From: Chloroflexota bacterium | Lineage (GTDB): Bacteria; Chloroflexota; Anaerolineae; Anaerolineales; UBA11858 | Direction: 5' to 3' | Length of the DNA: 5,052 bases | NCBI GenBank assembly: GCA_003513015.1 | Contig: DOTA01000118.1 | Coordinates: 1,925 to 6,976 of the forward strand | Shown here: piece after piece, positions 1 through 4,363 of the stretch | Layout of the letters: each line of letters starts with the position of its first letter | Position numbering within the stretch: the first letter of the stretch is position 1 | Translations under genes and position numbers: made by a program | The notes under the pieces: generated by a model | Told to the model about the DNA's origin: nothing | What the model saw: only the letters and a program-made list of their open reading frames with translations | Databases searched by the model: none

Positions 1-507
1 ATGACCAGCAACTTGGGCACCGAATACGTGCGCACCTCCGGCTCGATTGGCTTCTTACAAACCGGGGATATCAAAGAGCGCGAGGCCCAGGAGAAAATCC
101 AGAAAGAACTCAGGAAAACTTTCCGTCCTGAGTTTATCAACCGCATCGATGAAATCATTACCTTCTCGCCGCTTTCACTGGAGCAGATGAGCGAAATCGT
201 TGATTTGCAAATGGCAGAGATTCGCGAGCGTTTGCATGAACATGGCTTAAAAGTAGAAATCACGCGAGCCGCGCGCGAATGGCTGGCAAACATCGGCTAT
301 GATCCGGCTTTTGGTGCACGCCCACTGCGCCGGGCTTTACAAAAGCACGTGGAAAGCCCGCTCTCGGTTAAACTGCTCAGCGGTGAATTTCATAGCGGCA
401 ATACGGTCATTGTGGATGTCGCGGACCAAGAAGGACAAGAGGTGCTGGTCTTTTTGCAGCCCGATGATTCCACTACCGTAAGGGCAGAAGAGCCCGTGGA
501 AGCCTAA
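1..507 (+). CDS. clpC: ClpC-type AAA+ ATPase, C-terminal fragment (5' end outside window)
   Basis: This is the C-terminal part of a Hsp100/Clp unfoldase, which uses ATP to thread proteins into the ClpP protease or to disaggregate them in the cytoplasm. The visible 168 residues cover the end of the second AAA+ module and the D2 small domain. The first residues, MTSNLG, are the sensor-1 strand, so the opening ATG is an internal methionine and the real start lies upstream of the window. The segment FRPEFINRIDE (residues 41-51) carries the family's trans-acting arginine finger (R48). GYDPAFGARPLRRALQ (99-114) is the sensor-2 motif with R107. The stretch KHVESPLS after sensor 2 resembles ClpC more than ClpB, but the diagnostic N and middle domains are not visible. 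The acidic tail ends at a TAA followed by a terminator. It is a paralogue of, not the same gene as, the clpC beginning at 4364. The family call is firm; ClpC over ClpB is likely. Confidence 0.9.
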   Translation: MTSNLGTEYVRTSGSIGFLQTGDIKEREAQEKIQKELRKTFRPEFINRIDEIITFSPLSLEQMSEIVDLQMAEIRERLHEHGLKVEITRAAREWLANIGYDPAFGARPLRRALQKHVESPLSVKLLSGEFHSGNTVIVDVADQEGQEVLVFLQPDDSTTVRAEEPVEA

Positions 508-529
508 GTTTCTACCAATTTGATGAGAT

Positions 530-561
530 GAGAAACGCCCAAATGGGCGTTTCTCGCTTTT
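530..561 (+). terminator. Rho-independent terminator of the upstream clpC
   Basis: The arms GAGAAACGCCC (530-540) and GGGCGTTTCTC (545-555) are perfect complements around an AAAT loop. They are followed by GCTTTTT, ending at 561. The hairpin lies 22 bases after the clpC stop codon and separates it from the next operon. Confidence 0.9.
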
Positions 562-580
562 AAGGCACTCAACTTGAGAA

Positions 581-594
581 GTGACAATTTTCAC
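581..594. promoter_or_regulatory. possible CRP/FNR-family binding site
   Basis: GTGA-N6-TCAC is an exact match to the core dyad recognised by many CRP-family regulators; the flanking outer bases (A and G) do not match the E. coli T/A consensus. It lies about 160 bases upstream of the sensor-fold operon, in a 190-base stretch with no gene. The same GTGAC also pairs at longer range with GTCAC at 610-614. A dyad this short can arise by chance, and the regulator is unknown. Confidence 0.25.
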
Positions 595-720
595 GAAAAC
601 CCAATAATCGTCACTTTTTGAATGGGACAAATGTCTGAGCAAAGAGGAGTTTCGCCACTGGCAAAATAGAGCTACCTTGGCTAAAGTGGTATATACATCT
701 GCTTGGGCAAAGCCAGCGTT

Positions 721-749
721 TTCACTCCTGACATTGCCAAATGTATAAC
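721..749 (+). promoter_or_regulatory. weak candidate promoter just ahead of the sensor-fold gene
   Basis: TTCACT (721-726, 4 of 6 matches to the -35 consensus), a 17-base spacer and TATAAC (744-749, 5 of 6 matches to -10) stand directly before the ATG at 754. If used, transcription would start at or within a few bases of the start codon and give a leaderless mRNA. This would agree with the lack of a ribosome binding site there, although the 4-base gap to the ATG is short for that. An alternative extended -10-like element, TGG followed by TATATA, lies at 687-695. Confidence 0.3.
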
Positions 750-753
750 CAAA

Positions 754-1242
754 ATGCTCTATAAAGCTTTCAATCAACTCACTATTTTCGAAGGATTGAA
801 TGCGTCGCAACAAGGCTTGTTGCGACAATATTTTTTCGCGTGTGAGTGTTCAGGCAACCAAATAATTTTTGAGCAAGGGGAACCTGCGGAATTTCTATAT
901 ATTGTCATTGAAGGTGAAGTAGCCATTCGCTTTAAACCCGATGATGGCCCAGAGTTGATCGTAAGTCGCATCAAACCAGGGGAAGTTTTTGGTTGGTCTG
1001 CTGCCTTTGGCAGTGGCACCTACACATCTGGCGCAGTCTGCACACAATCAGCAATTCTGATGCGTGTGCGTGGGTCCGATTTAAAGATGTTACGCGAAAA
1101 TCATCCGGAAACAGGTATACTTATCTTGGAACGTTTGGCGAGTATTGTTGCCCGGCGCATGGAAAATACCCAAGATCATTCTCAGGTTATGGCCTTTTTG
1201 GAACATGGCTTGAAGAATGGTGTAAAACCTATAGGAGGATGA
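754..1242 (+). CDS. stand-alone cyclic-nucleotide-binding-fold (CRP-like sensor) protein without HTH
   Basis: This 162-residue protein has the CRP/FNR-type cNMP-binding beta-barrel: the entry LTIFEGL (residues 9-15), the IIFEQGEPAEFLYIVIEGEVAI strands (37-58), PGEVFGW (75-81), and a C-terminal C-helix (about 118-140). CRP-family regulators run to about 210 or more residues with a C-terminal helix-turn-helix; here the protein ends after one further short helix, so it is a sensor domain alone. The phosphate-binding cassette departs from the cAMP type: the FGE glutamate is W81, and no arginine sits at the usual position (YTSGA, 90-94). Canonical cAMP binding is therefore doubtful, and the fold may bind another ligand or a protein. 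The start is uncertain: ATG at 754 gives the usual short lead into the barrel, while an in-frame TTG at 703 would add 17 residues. Neither has a good Shine-Dalgarno sequence. The stop lies 3 nt before the NifU-type gene, so the two are probably translationally coupled. Confidence 0.82.
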   Translation: MLYKAFNQLTIFEGLNASQQGLLRQYFFACECSGNQIIFEQGEPAEFLYIVIEGEVAIRFKPDDGPELIVSRIKPGEVFGWSAAFGSGTYTSGAVCTQSAILMRVRGSDLKMLRENHPETGILILERLASIVARRMENTQDHSQVMAFLEHGLKNGVKPIGG

Positions 1243-1245
1243 TCG

Positions 1246-1503
1246 GTGGAAAACGATTTAAATAATACGAGTTACTCGAAAGCTGAATTAATGACCGGGC
1301 TTATTACACAGATCAGTGCTTATATCGAACAATATCATGGCGGTTCCGTGGAATTGATTTCATTTGATGGTGATACAGCTACCGTTAAGTTGGGAGGCGC
1401 TTGCGTGGGGTGTCCGCTCTCAGCAGCAACACTCAAAGGTTGGGTTGAGGGCACAATTCATCAATTTTTCCCGGATGTAAATGTGATAGGGGCTGAAGAA
1501 TAA
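1246..1503 (+). CDS. NifU C-terminal-domain Fe-S scaffold/carrier protein
   Basis: This 85-residue protein is a free-standing NifU C-terminal (Nfu) domain. Such proteins assemble or carry a [4Fe-4S] cluster on a CxxC pair, usually at a dimer interface, and deliver it to target enzymes in the cytoplasm. The diagnostic motif GGACVGCPLSAATLK (residues 50-64) contains the ligands C53 and C56; the preceding YHGGSVELISFDGDTATVKL matches the domain's beta hairpin. The length is that of the bare domain, with no IscU-like N-terminal part. The start is GTG at 1246, chosen because AGGAGG (1233-1238) sits 7 nt upstream, inside the end of the preceding gene. It is the middle gene of a three-gene operon. 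No other Fe-S assembly gene (sufBCD, iscS) is visible in the window, so its client is unknown. It is about as close to NifU as to Nfu/NfuA naming, so no symbol is given. Confidence 0.9.
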   Translation: MENDLNNTSYSKAELMTGLITQISAYIEQYHGGSVELISFDGDTATVKLGGACVGCPLSAATLKGWVEGTIHQFFPDVNVIGAEE

Positions 1504-1527
1504 CGTAGAGGTAGAAGGAGAGTTCCC

Positions 1528-1818
1528 ATGTTTAGCTTTTTCGATTTTCTCACATTTCTATCCCAATTAATTCTCCTGTTTGGTTTGTTGGTTTTTGGGG
1601 TAGCCGCGGGCTGGTTTACATTGTATGCTTTTCGTGATCGTCCCTGGCAATTACAAATCGCAGTTTTTCTGGGATTCTTCCTGTTGGTCGCGGCACTCTC
1701 ATTTTCGACTTCAGCCAGCGGTGTGGGTGCTTTTACCTTTGGTTCCGGAGCCGCTCTGCTTTTCTGGGGCCTAAAGAACACGCGAGAACCCGATGATGAG
1801 AATAAAACAGAAGAGTGA
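1528..1818 (+). CDS. small three-helix membrane protein, function unknown
   Basis: I do not recognise this 96-residue protein. It is strongly hydrophobic, with three likely membrane segments: about residues 8-34 (rich in L, F and V), 43-60, and 63-82, where glycine and alanine dominate. A short positively charged loop, FRDRPW (35-40), lies between the first two, and a charged C-terminal tail, about residues 83-96, is acidic overall. By the positive-inside rule the RDR loop would be cytoplasmic. AAGGAG (1515-1520) stands 7 nt before the ATG, which supports this start. The gene follows the NifU-type gene by 24 bases and ends just before a terminator, so it is the last gene of the operon. Its presence could mean that the sensor/Fe-S pair acts at the membrane, but nothing in the sequence proves this. 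It could equally be an unrelated housekeeping protein. Confidence 0.78.
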   Translation: MFSFFDFLTFLSQLILLFGLLVFGVAAGWFTLYAFRDRPWQLQIAVFLGFFLLVAALSFSTSASGVGAFTFGSGAALLFWGLKNTREPDDENKTEE

Positions 1819-1842
1819 TCTCACCTTCAAAGCTGGAAAAGC

Positions 1843-1875
1843 AAACGGGCAGCCTTTTGGACTGCCCGTTTTTCA
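1843..1875. terminator. bidirectional terminator between convergent operon and ferritin
   Basis: AAACGGGCAG (1843-1852) pairs perfectly with CTGCCCGTTT (1862-1871). The top strand continues into a T-rich run. On the bottom strand the stem is followed by GCTTTTCC, so the hairpin can stop transcripts from both sides. It lies between the stop at 1818 and the ferritin stop at 1904. Confidence 0.88.
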
Positions 1876-1903
1876 TTTTATTCGCTTTAAGTCTAAAGTA
1901 GAT

Positions 1904-2419
1904 TCAGGCTGCTTCAGCACCAGTGCTAGGAGCAGCAATCGGGTTGCGAGCCAAATAATCTTCAACCCAAAGCAGGTTACTACCTGCGCGACGGATGGTG
2001 TTGAGCAGAGTGTTCATGGTCGCAATTTCTTCCAATTGTTCGGTCACAAACCAATTGAGAAATTGCTGCGCAATATAATTTCTATCTTTCACGGCGATAT
2101 CCATCAGACCGTTGATCAGACGGGTAACTTCAGTTTCCCAATCCAGGGCAAGTTGAGCGCACTCTTCAGCAGAATTGAAATCGTATTTGGTTTCACTGAT
2201 GGCTGGGATGCGCACTTGAGCGCCCGCGTCAATCAGAAAATGCTGGAATTTCATAGCATGCATGTGCTCTTCATTTCCCTGGCGGTAAAAGAAGGCGGCT
2301 AATTGAGGCAGATCATCCGCATCGAAATAGGATGCAATGCTGACATATTGGAAGCTGGCTGCAAATTCAGCGCCAATCTGCTGATTAATGGCATTTTCGA
2401 GTTCTTTACTAATTAACAT
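1904..2419 (-). CDS. ftnA: non-haem bacterial ferritin (iron storage, ferroxidase)
   Basis: This 171-residue protein matches bacterial ferritins of the FtnA type (E. coli FtnA is 165 residues). These oxidise Fe(II) and store it as a ferric mineral inside a 24-subunit cytoplasmic shell. All ferroxidase-site residues of E. coli FtnA are present with a constant shift of +1: E18, Y25, E51, H54, E95, Q128 and E131, including the typical ENAINQQIGAEF and WFVTEQLEEI segments. No haem-ligand methionine of the bacterioferritin type was identified. The reading frame opens 12 codons further upstream, but the start is set at the ATG at 2419 because AAGGAG (2426-2431, minus strand) lies 6 nt before it and homologues begin with MLISKELE. 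The short PST/GAEAA tail is likely disordered. It is transcribed alone, divergently from rpsA, from its own extended -10 promoter. No clear Fur box was seen. The call is firm; the exact symbol is by analogy. Confidence 0.93.
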   Translation of the reverse strand: MLISKELENAINQQIGAEFAASFQYVSIASYFDADDLPQLAAFFYRQGNEEHMHAMKFQHFLIDAGAQVRIPAISETKYDFNSAEECAQLALDWETEVTRLINGLMDIAVKDRNYIAQQFLNWFVTEQLEEIATMNTLLNTIRRAGSNLLWVEDYLARNPIAAPSTGAEAA

Positions 2420-2532
2420 ATTTTTCTCCTTATCAATTGTGAAATAGCGAATCATCCATCTGCAAATTTCGGGGATGAAATACTTTTACGAACAAAATTG
2501 ATCCCCAAATGTGATGAACTTGAACTTTAGTG

Positions 2533-2541
2533 ATTATATCA
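2533..2541 (-). promoter_or_regulatory. ferritin promoter, extended -10
   Basis: Read on the minus strand, TGATATAAT is a perfect extended -10 (TGN followed by TATAAT). No good -35 is seen at the usual distance, which extended -10 promoters tolerate. The start point would be near 2526, leaving a leader of roughly 105 bases before the ferritin ATG. Confidence 0.65.
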
Positions 2542-2580
2542 TGCCGGTGATTTGACCCATGTTAGAGCTTTGTAAACATC

Positions 2581-2600
2581 TGTTTGATAACTGGCAAACA
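2581..2600. repeat. inverted repeat upstream of the ferritin promoter
   Basis: TGTTTG (2581-2586) and CAAACA (2595-2600) are perfect 6-base arms around 8 bases. They lie about 40 bases upstream of the ferritin -10, where an activator could bind, and about 65 bases upstream of the rpsA -35. The regulator is unknown and chance is possible. Confidence 0.3.
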
Positions 2601-2663
2601 AATCATCACCATCAGGTAGAATGATTCAGCGTCAAAAGGGCAAATAACAGGCATTGCAACGGG

Positions 2664-2692
2664 TTGCCAACTTATCTCTTAGCCGATATAAT
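2664..2692 (+). promoter_or_regulatory. sigma-70-type promoter of rpsA
   Basis: TTGCCA (2664-2669), a 17-base spacer and a consensus TATAAT (2687-2692) form a strong housekeeping promoter. The start point would be near 2699, giving a leader of about 32 bases before the rpsA ATG. Two copies of a 12-base repeat overlap its spacer and its start site. Confidence 0.8.
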
Positions 2693-2707
2693 GTACCAAC
2701 TTATCTC
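2667..2707 (+). repeat. direct repeat CCAACTTATCTC x2 flanking the rpsA -10
   Basis: Exact 12-base copies lie at 2667-2678, overlapping the end of the -35 and the spacer, and at 2696-2707, over the predicted start site. They begin 29 bases apart. A protein bound here would block polymerase, so the repeat resembles a repressor operator. Its core AACTTATC recurs ahead of the second clpC. Confidence 0.6.
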
Positions 2708-2730
2708 ATCAAATTGGAGTCTTAATTACT

Positions 2731-4059
2731 ATGGATGAAAGCGAAGCTCTCGTTGGGCAGGGAGCGGAAGAAGAACAAAATAAAATGGAAGAGATGCCAG
2801 TCCAAGAGTCTATGGCTGATCTTCTGGAACAGGAAGGTCTAGGTATAGATTTTCCTCAGACCGGTGAAATGCGCACTGGTGTGATTGCTTCGATCTCTGA
2901 TTCAGAGATCCTTGTAAGTGTTGGCGCGAAATCCGAAGGTGTTATTTCGGGCAGAGAGTTCGATCAGATCGATGCTGCGGAACGCGCTGCATTCAAGGTT
3001 GGGGCCGAGATCCCGGTTTATATCCTCAGCCCTGAAGATAAAAATGGCAATCTGGTTTTGTCATTCTCCCGCGCGCGCGAAGAAATCGACTGGGATCAAG
3101 CAGAGGAGTTGCTCAAGAGCGGAGATGCCTTCGATAGCACCATCGCTGGTTACAACAAAGGCGGCCTGATTGTAGGTATCGGCCAATTGCGTGGTTTCGT
3201 GCCATCATCCCAAGTTAGCTTGGTCCGCCGCATGAATTCCAGCGGTGACACCCCTGACCAACGTTGGAGCAAAATGGTTGGTGAGGAAATCTCGGTTCAG
3301 GTCATCGAAGTTGACCGCAATCGTCGGCGGTTAATTCTGTCTGAACGTCAGGCCATCAACGAAACCCGAGAATCGCTCAAAGATCGCTTGCTGGATGATT
3401 TGCAAGTTGGCGATGTTCGCAAAGGTCGCGTCACCAGCTTGGCCGAATTTGGCGCTTTCGTCAATATCGAAGGAGCCGATGGCCTCGTCCACTTATCCGA
3501 AGTTTCCTGGGAACGGGTTCAGCATCCCAACGAAGTTCTGAAAATTGGGCAGGAAGTCAAAGTGCAGGTTATCACCATCGATCGCGACCAAAAACGCATC
3601 GGTCTGTCTATTCGCCGCCTGCAAGAAGACCCTTGGATTAAGAAGGTTGAATCCTTACGGGAAGGTCAGCTCGTTGAGGGCACTGTTACCCACCTGACCA
3701 AATTCGGCGCATTTGCTCGAATAGGAGAAGACGACTTGGAAGGGCTGATCCACATCTCAGAACTCAGCGAGAAGCGGATCGAACACCCCAAGGAAGCTGT
3801 TGCTGAGGGCGATGTCCTGGCACTGCGCATCATCAAGATTGACCGCGAACGCCATCGCATCGGTCTGAGCTTGCGCAAAGTTGATTCAGCTGCGTATGCA
3901 GACCTCGACTGGAAGTTGCTGCAAGGCGAAATCACAGATGAAGAGTTTGATGAGCCAGACGAACTTGCCGAGGAAACTCCATCTGAAGAACTGCCATCGG
4001 AGGCACCTGAGCCCGAAGATGAGCCAGCAGAAGAAATGGTTTCCGAAGAAGAAGCCTAA
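2731..4059 (+). CDS. rpsA: 30S ribosomal protein S1-like protein, four S1 domains
   Basis: This 442-residue RNA-binding protein resembles ribosomal protein S1, which helps the 30S subunit capture and unfold mRNA. Four S1 (OB-fold) domains are visible at about residues 44-114, 131-206, 225-297 and 311-383. Domains 3 and 4 are textbook, with GRVTSLAEFGAFVNIEGADG and GLVHLSEVSW in domain 3 and the matching GTVTHLTKFGAFARI and GLIHISELS in domain 4. Domain 2 has the GLIVGIGQLRGFVPSSQ form typical of the second S1 domain; domain 1 is the most divergent. E. coli S1 has six domains in 557 residues; shorter versions are normal outside Proteobacteria. An acidic N-terminal lead (1-40) and a very acidic C-terminal tail (about 400-442, mostly E, D and P) flank the domains. 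GGAG (2716-2719) stands 11 nt before the ATG, a slightly long spacing. The gene is monocistronic, with its own promoter and terminator. Confidence 0.92.
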   Translation: MDESEALVGQGAEEEQNKMEEMPVQESMADLLEQEGLGIDFPQTGEMRTGVIASISDSEILVSVGAKSEGVISGREFDQIDAAERAAFKVGAEIPVYILSPEDKNGNLVLSFSRAREEIDWDQAEELLKSGDAFDSTIAGYNKGGLIVGIGQLRGFVPSSQVSLVRRMNSSGDTPDQRWSKMVGEEISVQVIEVDRNRRRLILSERQAINETRESLKDRLLDDLQVGDVRKGRVTSLAEFGAFVNIEGADGLVHLSEVSWERVQHPNEVLKIGQEVKVQVITIDRDQKRIGLSIRRLQEDPWIKKVESLREGQLVEGTVTHLTKFGAFARIGEDDLEGLIHISELSEKRIEHPKEAVAEGDVLALRIIKIDRERHRIGLSLRKVDSAAYADLDWKLLQGEITDEEFDEPDELAEETPSEELPSEAPEPEDEPAEEMVSEEEA

Positions 4060-4071
4060 ACGAAACAACCA

Positions 4072-4099
4072 GGGCGCACCTCCAAAGGTGCGCCCTTTT
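4072..4099 (+). terminator. Rho-independent terminator of rpsA
   Basis: GGGCGCACCT (4072-4081) and AGGTGCGCCC (4086-4095) form a perfect 10-base stem with a CCAA loop, followed by TTTT. It lies 12 bases after the rpsA stop codon. Confidence 0.93.
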
Positions 4100-4140
4100 G
4101 CTAAACTCGCATTAGACTTTTATAAGAATAATTTAGCAAA

Positions 4141-4169
4141 GTGCCAATTCGGACAATCTTTGGTAGAAT
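4141..4169 (+). promoter_or_regulatory. candidate promoter of the second clpC
   Basis: GTGCCA (4141-4146, 4 of 6 matches to -35), a 17-base spacer and TAGAAT (4164-4169) preceded by TGG make an extended -10 promoter. Its transcript would carry a leader of about 190 bases before clpC. AATTCGGA occurs at 4146-4153 and again at 4171-4178, on either side of the -10. Confidence 0.5.
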
Positions 4170-4314
4170 GAATTCGGAGTATTTTTCTCATAATCAAAAA
4201 TATTTCACGCCTATGTGGTCACTTCCTAAAAAGTATCCCCAAATATTGAACAGGTACTTTACACGAAAACCAAAAACGAAGAATTGGCATCAGCGAAATT
4301 TCTGAAATGAAATA

Positions 4315-4336
4315 TGATAAGTTGATAAACTTATCA
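4315..4336. promoter_or_regulatory. 22-bp palindromic operator candidate ahead of clpC
   Basis: The arms TGATAAGTT (4315-4323) and AACTTATCA (4328-4336) are perfect 9-base complements around GATA. The palindrome ends 14 bases before the AGGAGG of clpC. It does not match CIRCE (TTAGCACTC dyad), HAIR (CTTGAGT dyad) or the CtsR repeat (GGTCAAA). It could be a repressor operator or a hairpin in the mRNA leader. A -10-like TATGAT (4313-4318) overlaps its left edge, but no well-spaced -35 goes with it. Confidence 0.6.
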
Positions 4337-4350
4337 CAAAGGAAAGCGAC

Positions 4351-4356
4351 AGGAGG
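4351..4356 (+). promoter_or_regulatory. ribosome binding site that sets the clpC TTG start
   Basis: AGGAGG lies 7 nt before TTG (4364) but 16 nt before the first ATG (4373). The spacing favours TTG as the initiation codon. Confidence 0.75.
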
Positions 4357-4363
4357 TTGTCCC

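Larger units (their letters stand above)
2420..2730. other. divergent control region between ferritin and rpsA
   Basis: These 311 bases hold no gene. They contain the ferritin RBS and leader, the ferritin extended -10, a small inverted repeat at 2581-2600, and the rpsA promoter with its CCAACTTATCTC repeats. A further complementary pair, GGGGAT (2471-2476) and ATCCCC (2501-2506), falls within the presumed ferritin leader and could form a long-looped hairpin. Confidence 0.7.
4060..4363. other. intergenic region between rpsA and the second clpC
   Basis: These 304 bases contain no convincing gene. They hold the rpsA terminator, a candidate clpC promoter, an AT-rich stretch with no obvious element (about 4180-4280), and then a palindrome and strong RBS just before clpC. 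TGCCAATTC (4142-4150) and GAATTGGCA (4281-4289) are exact complements 130 bases apart, but the first arm overlaps the presumed -35, so pairing within that transcript is unlikely. Confidence 0.65.

Noticed and set aside
568..578. CTCAACTTGAG palindrome as an HspR (HAIR) site
   Set aside because: HAIR has CTTGAGT and ACTCAAG arms separated by 7 bases; here the arms are in a different order and spacing, so it does not fit.
337..828. 163-codon open frame on the minus strand
   Set aside because: It overlaps the end of clpC, its terminator and the start of the sensor gene in antisense, with no recognisable domain.
1793..2302. 169-codon open frame on the + strand
   Set aside because: It lies mostly antisense to the ferritin gene, runs through the terminator hairpin and has no RBS or recognisable protein features. 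Ferritin on the other strand has every catalytic residue.
2420..2455. 12-residue N-terminal extension of ferritin
   Set aside because: It would span the RBS at 2426-2431, which is ideally placed for the ATG at 2419, and homologues start at MLISKELE.
3881..4171. 96-codon + strand frame over the rpsA end
   Set aside because: It is an alternate frame of the acidic tail of rpsA that reads through the terminator; no RBS and no protein-like features.
4284..4318. TTGGCA ... TATGAT as a clpC promoter
   Set aside because: The spacer is 23 bases, too long for a normal sigma-70 promoter, and there is no extended -10.
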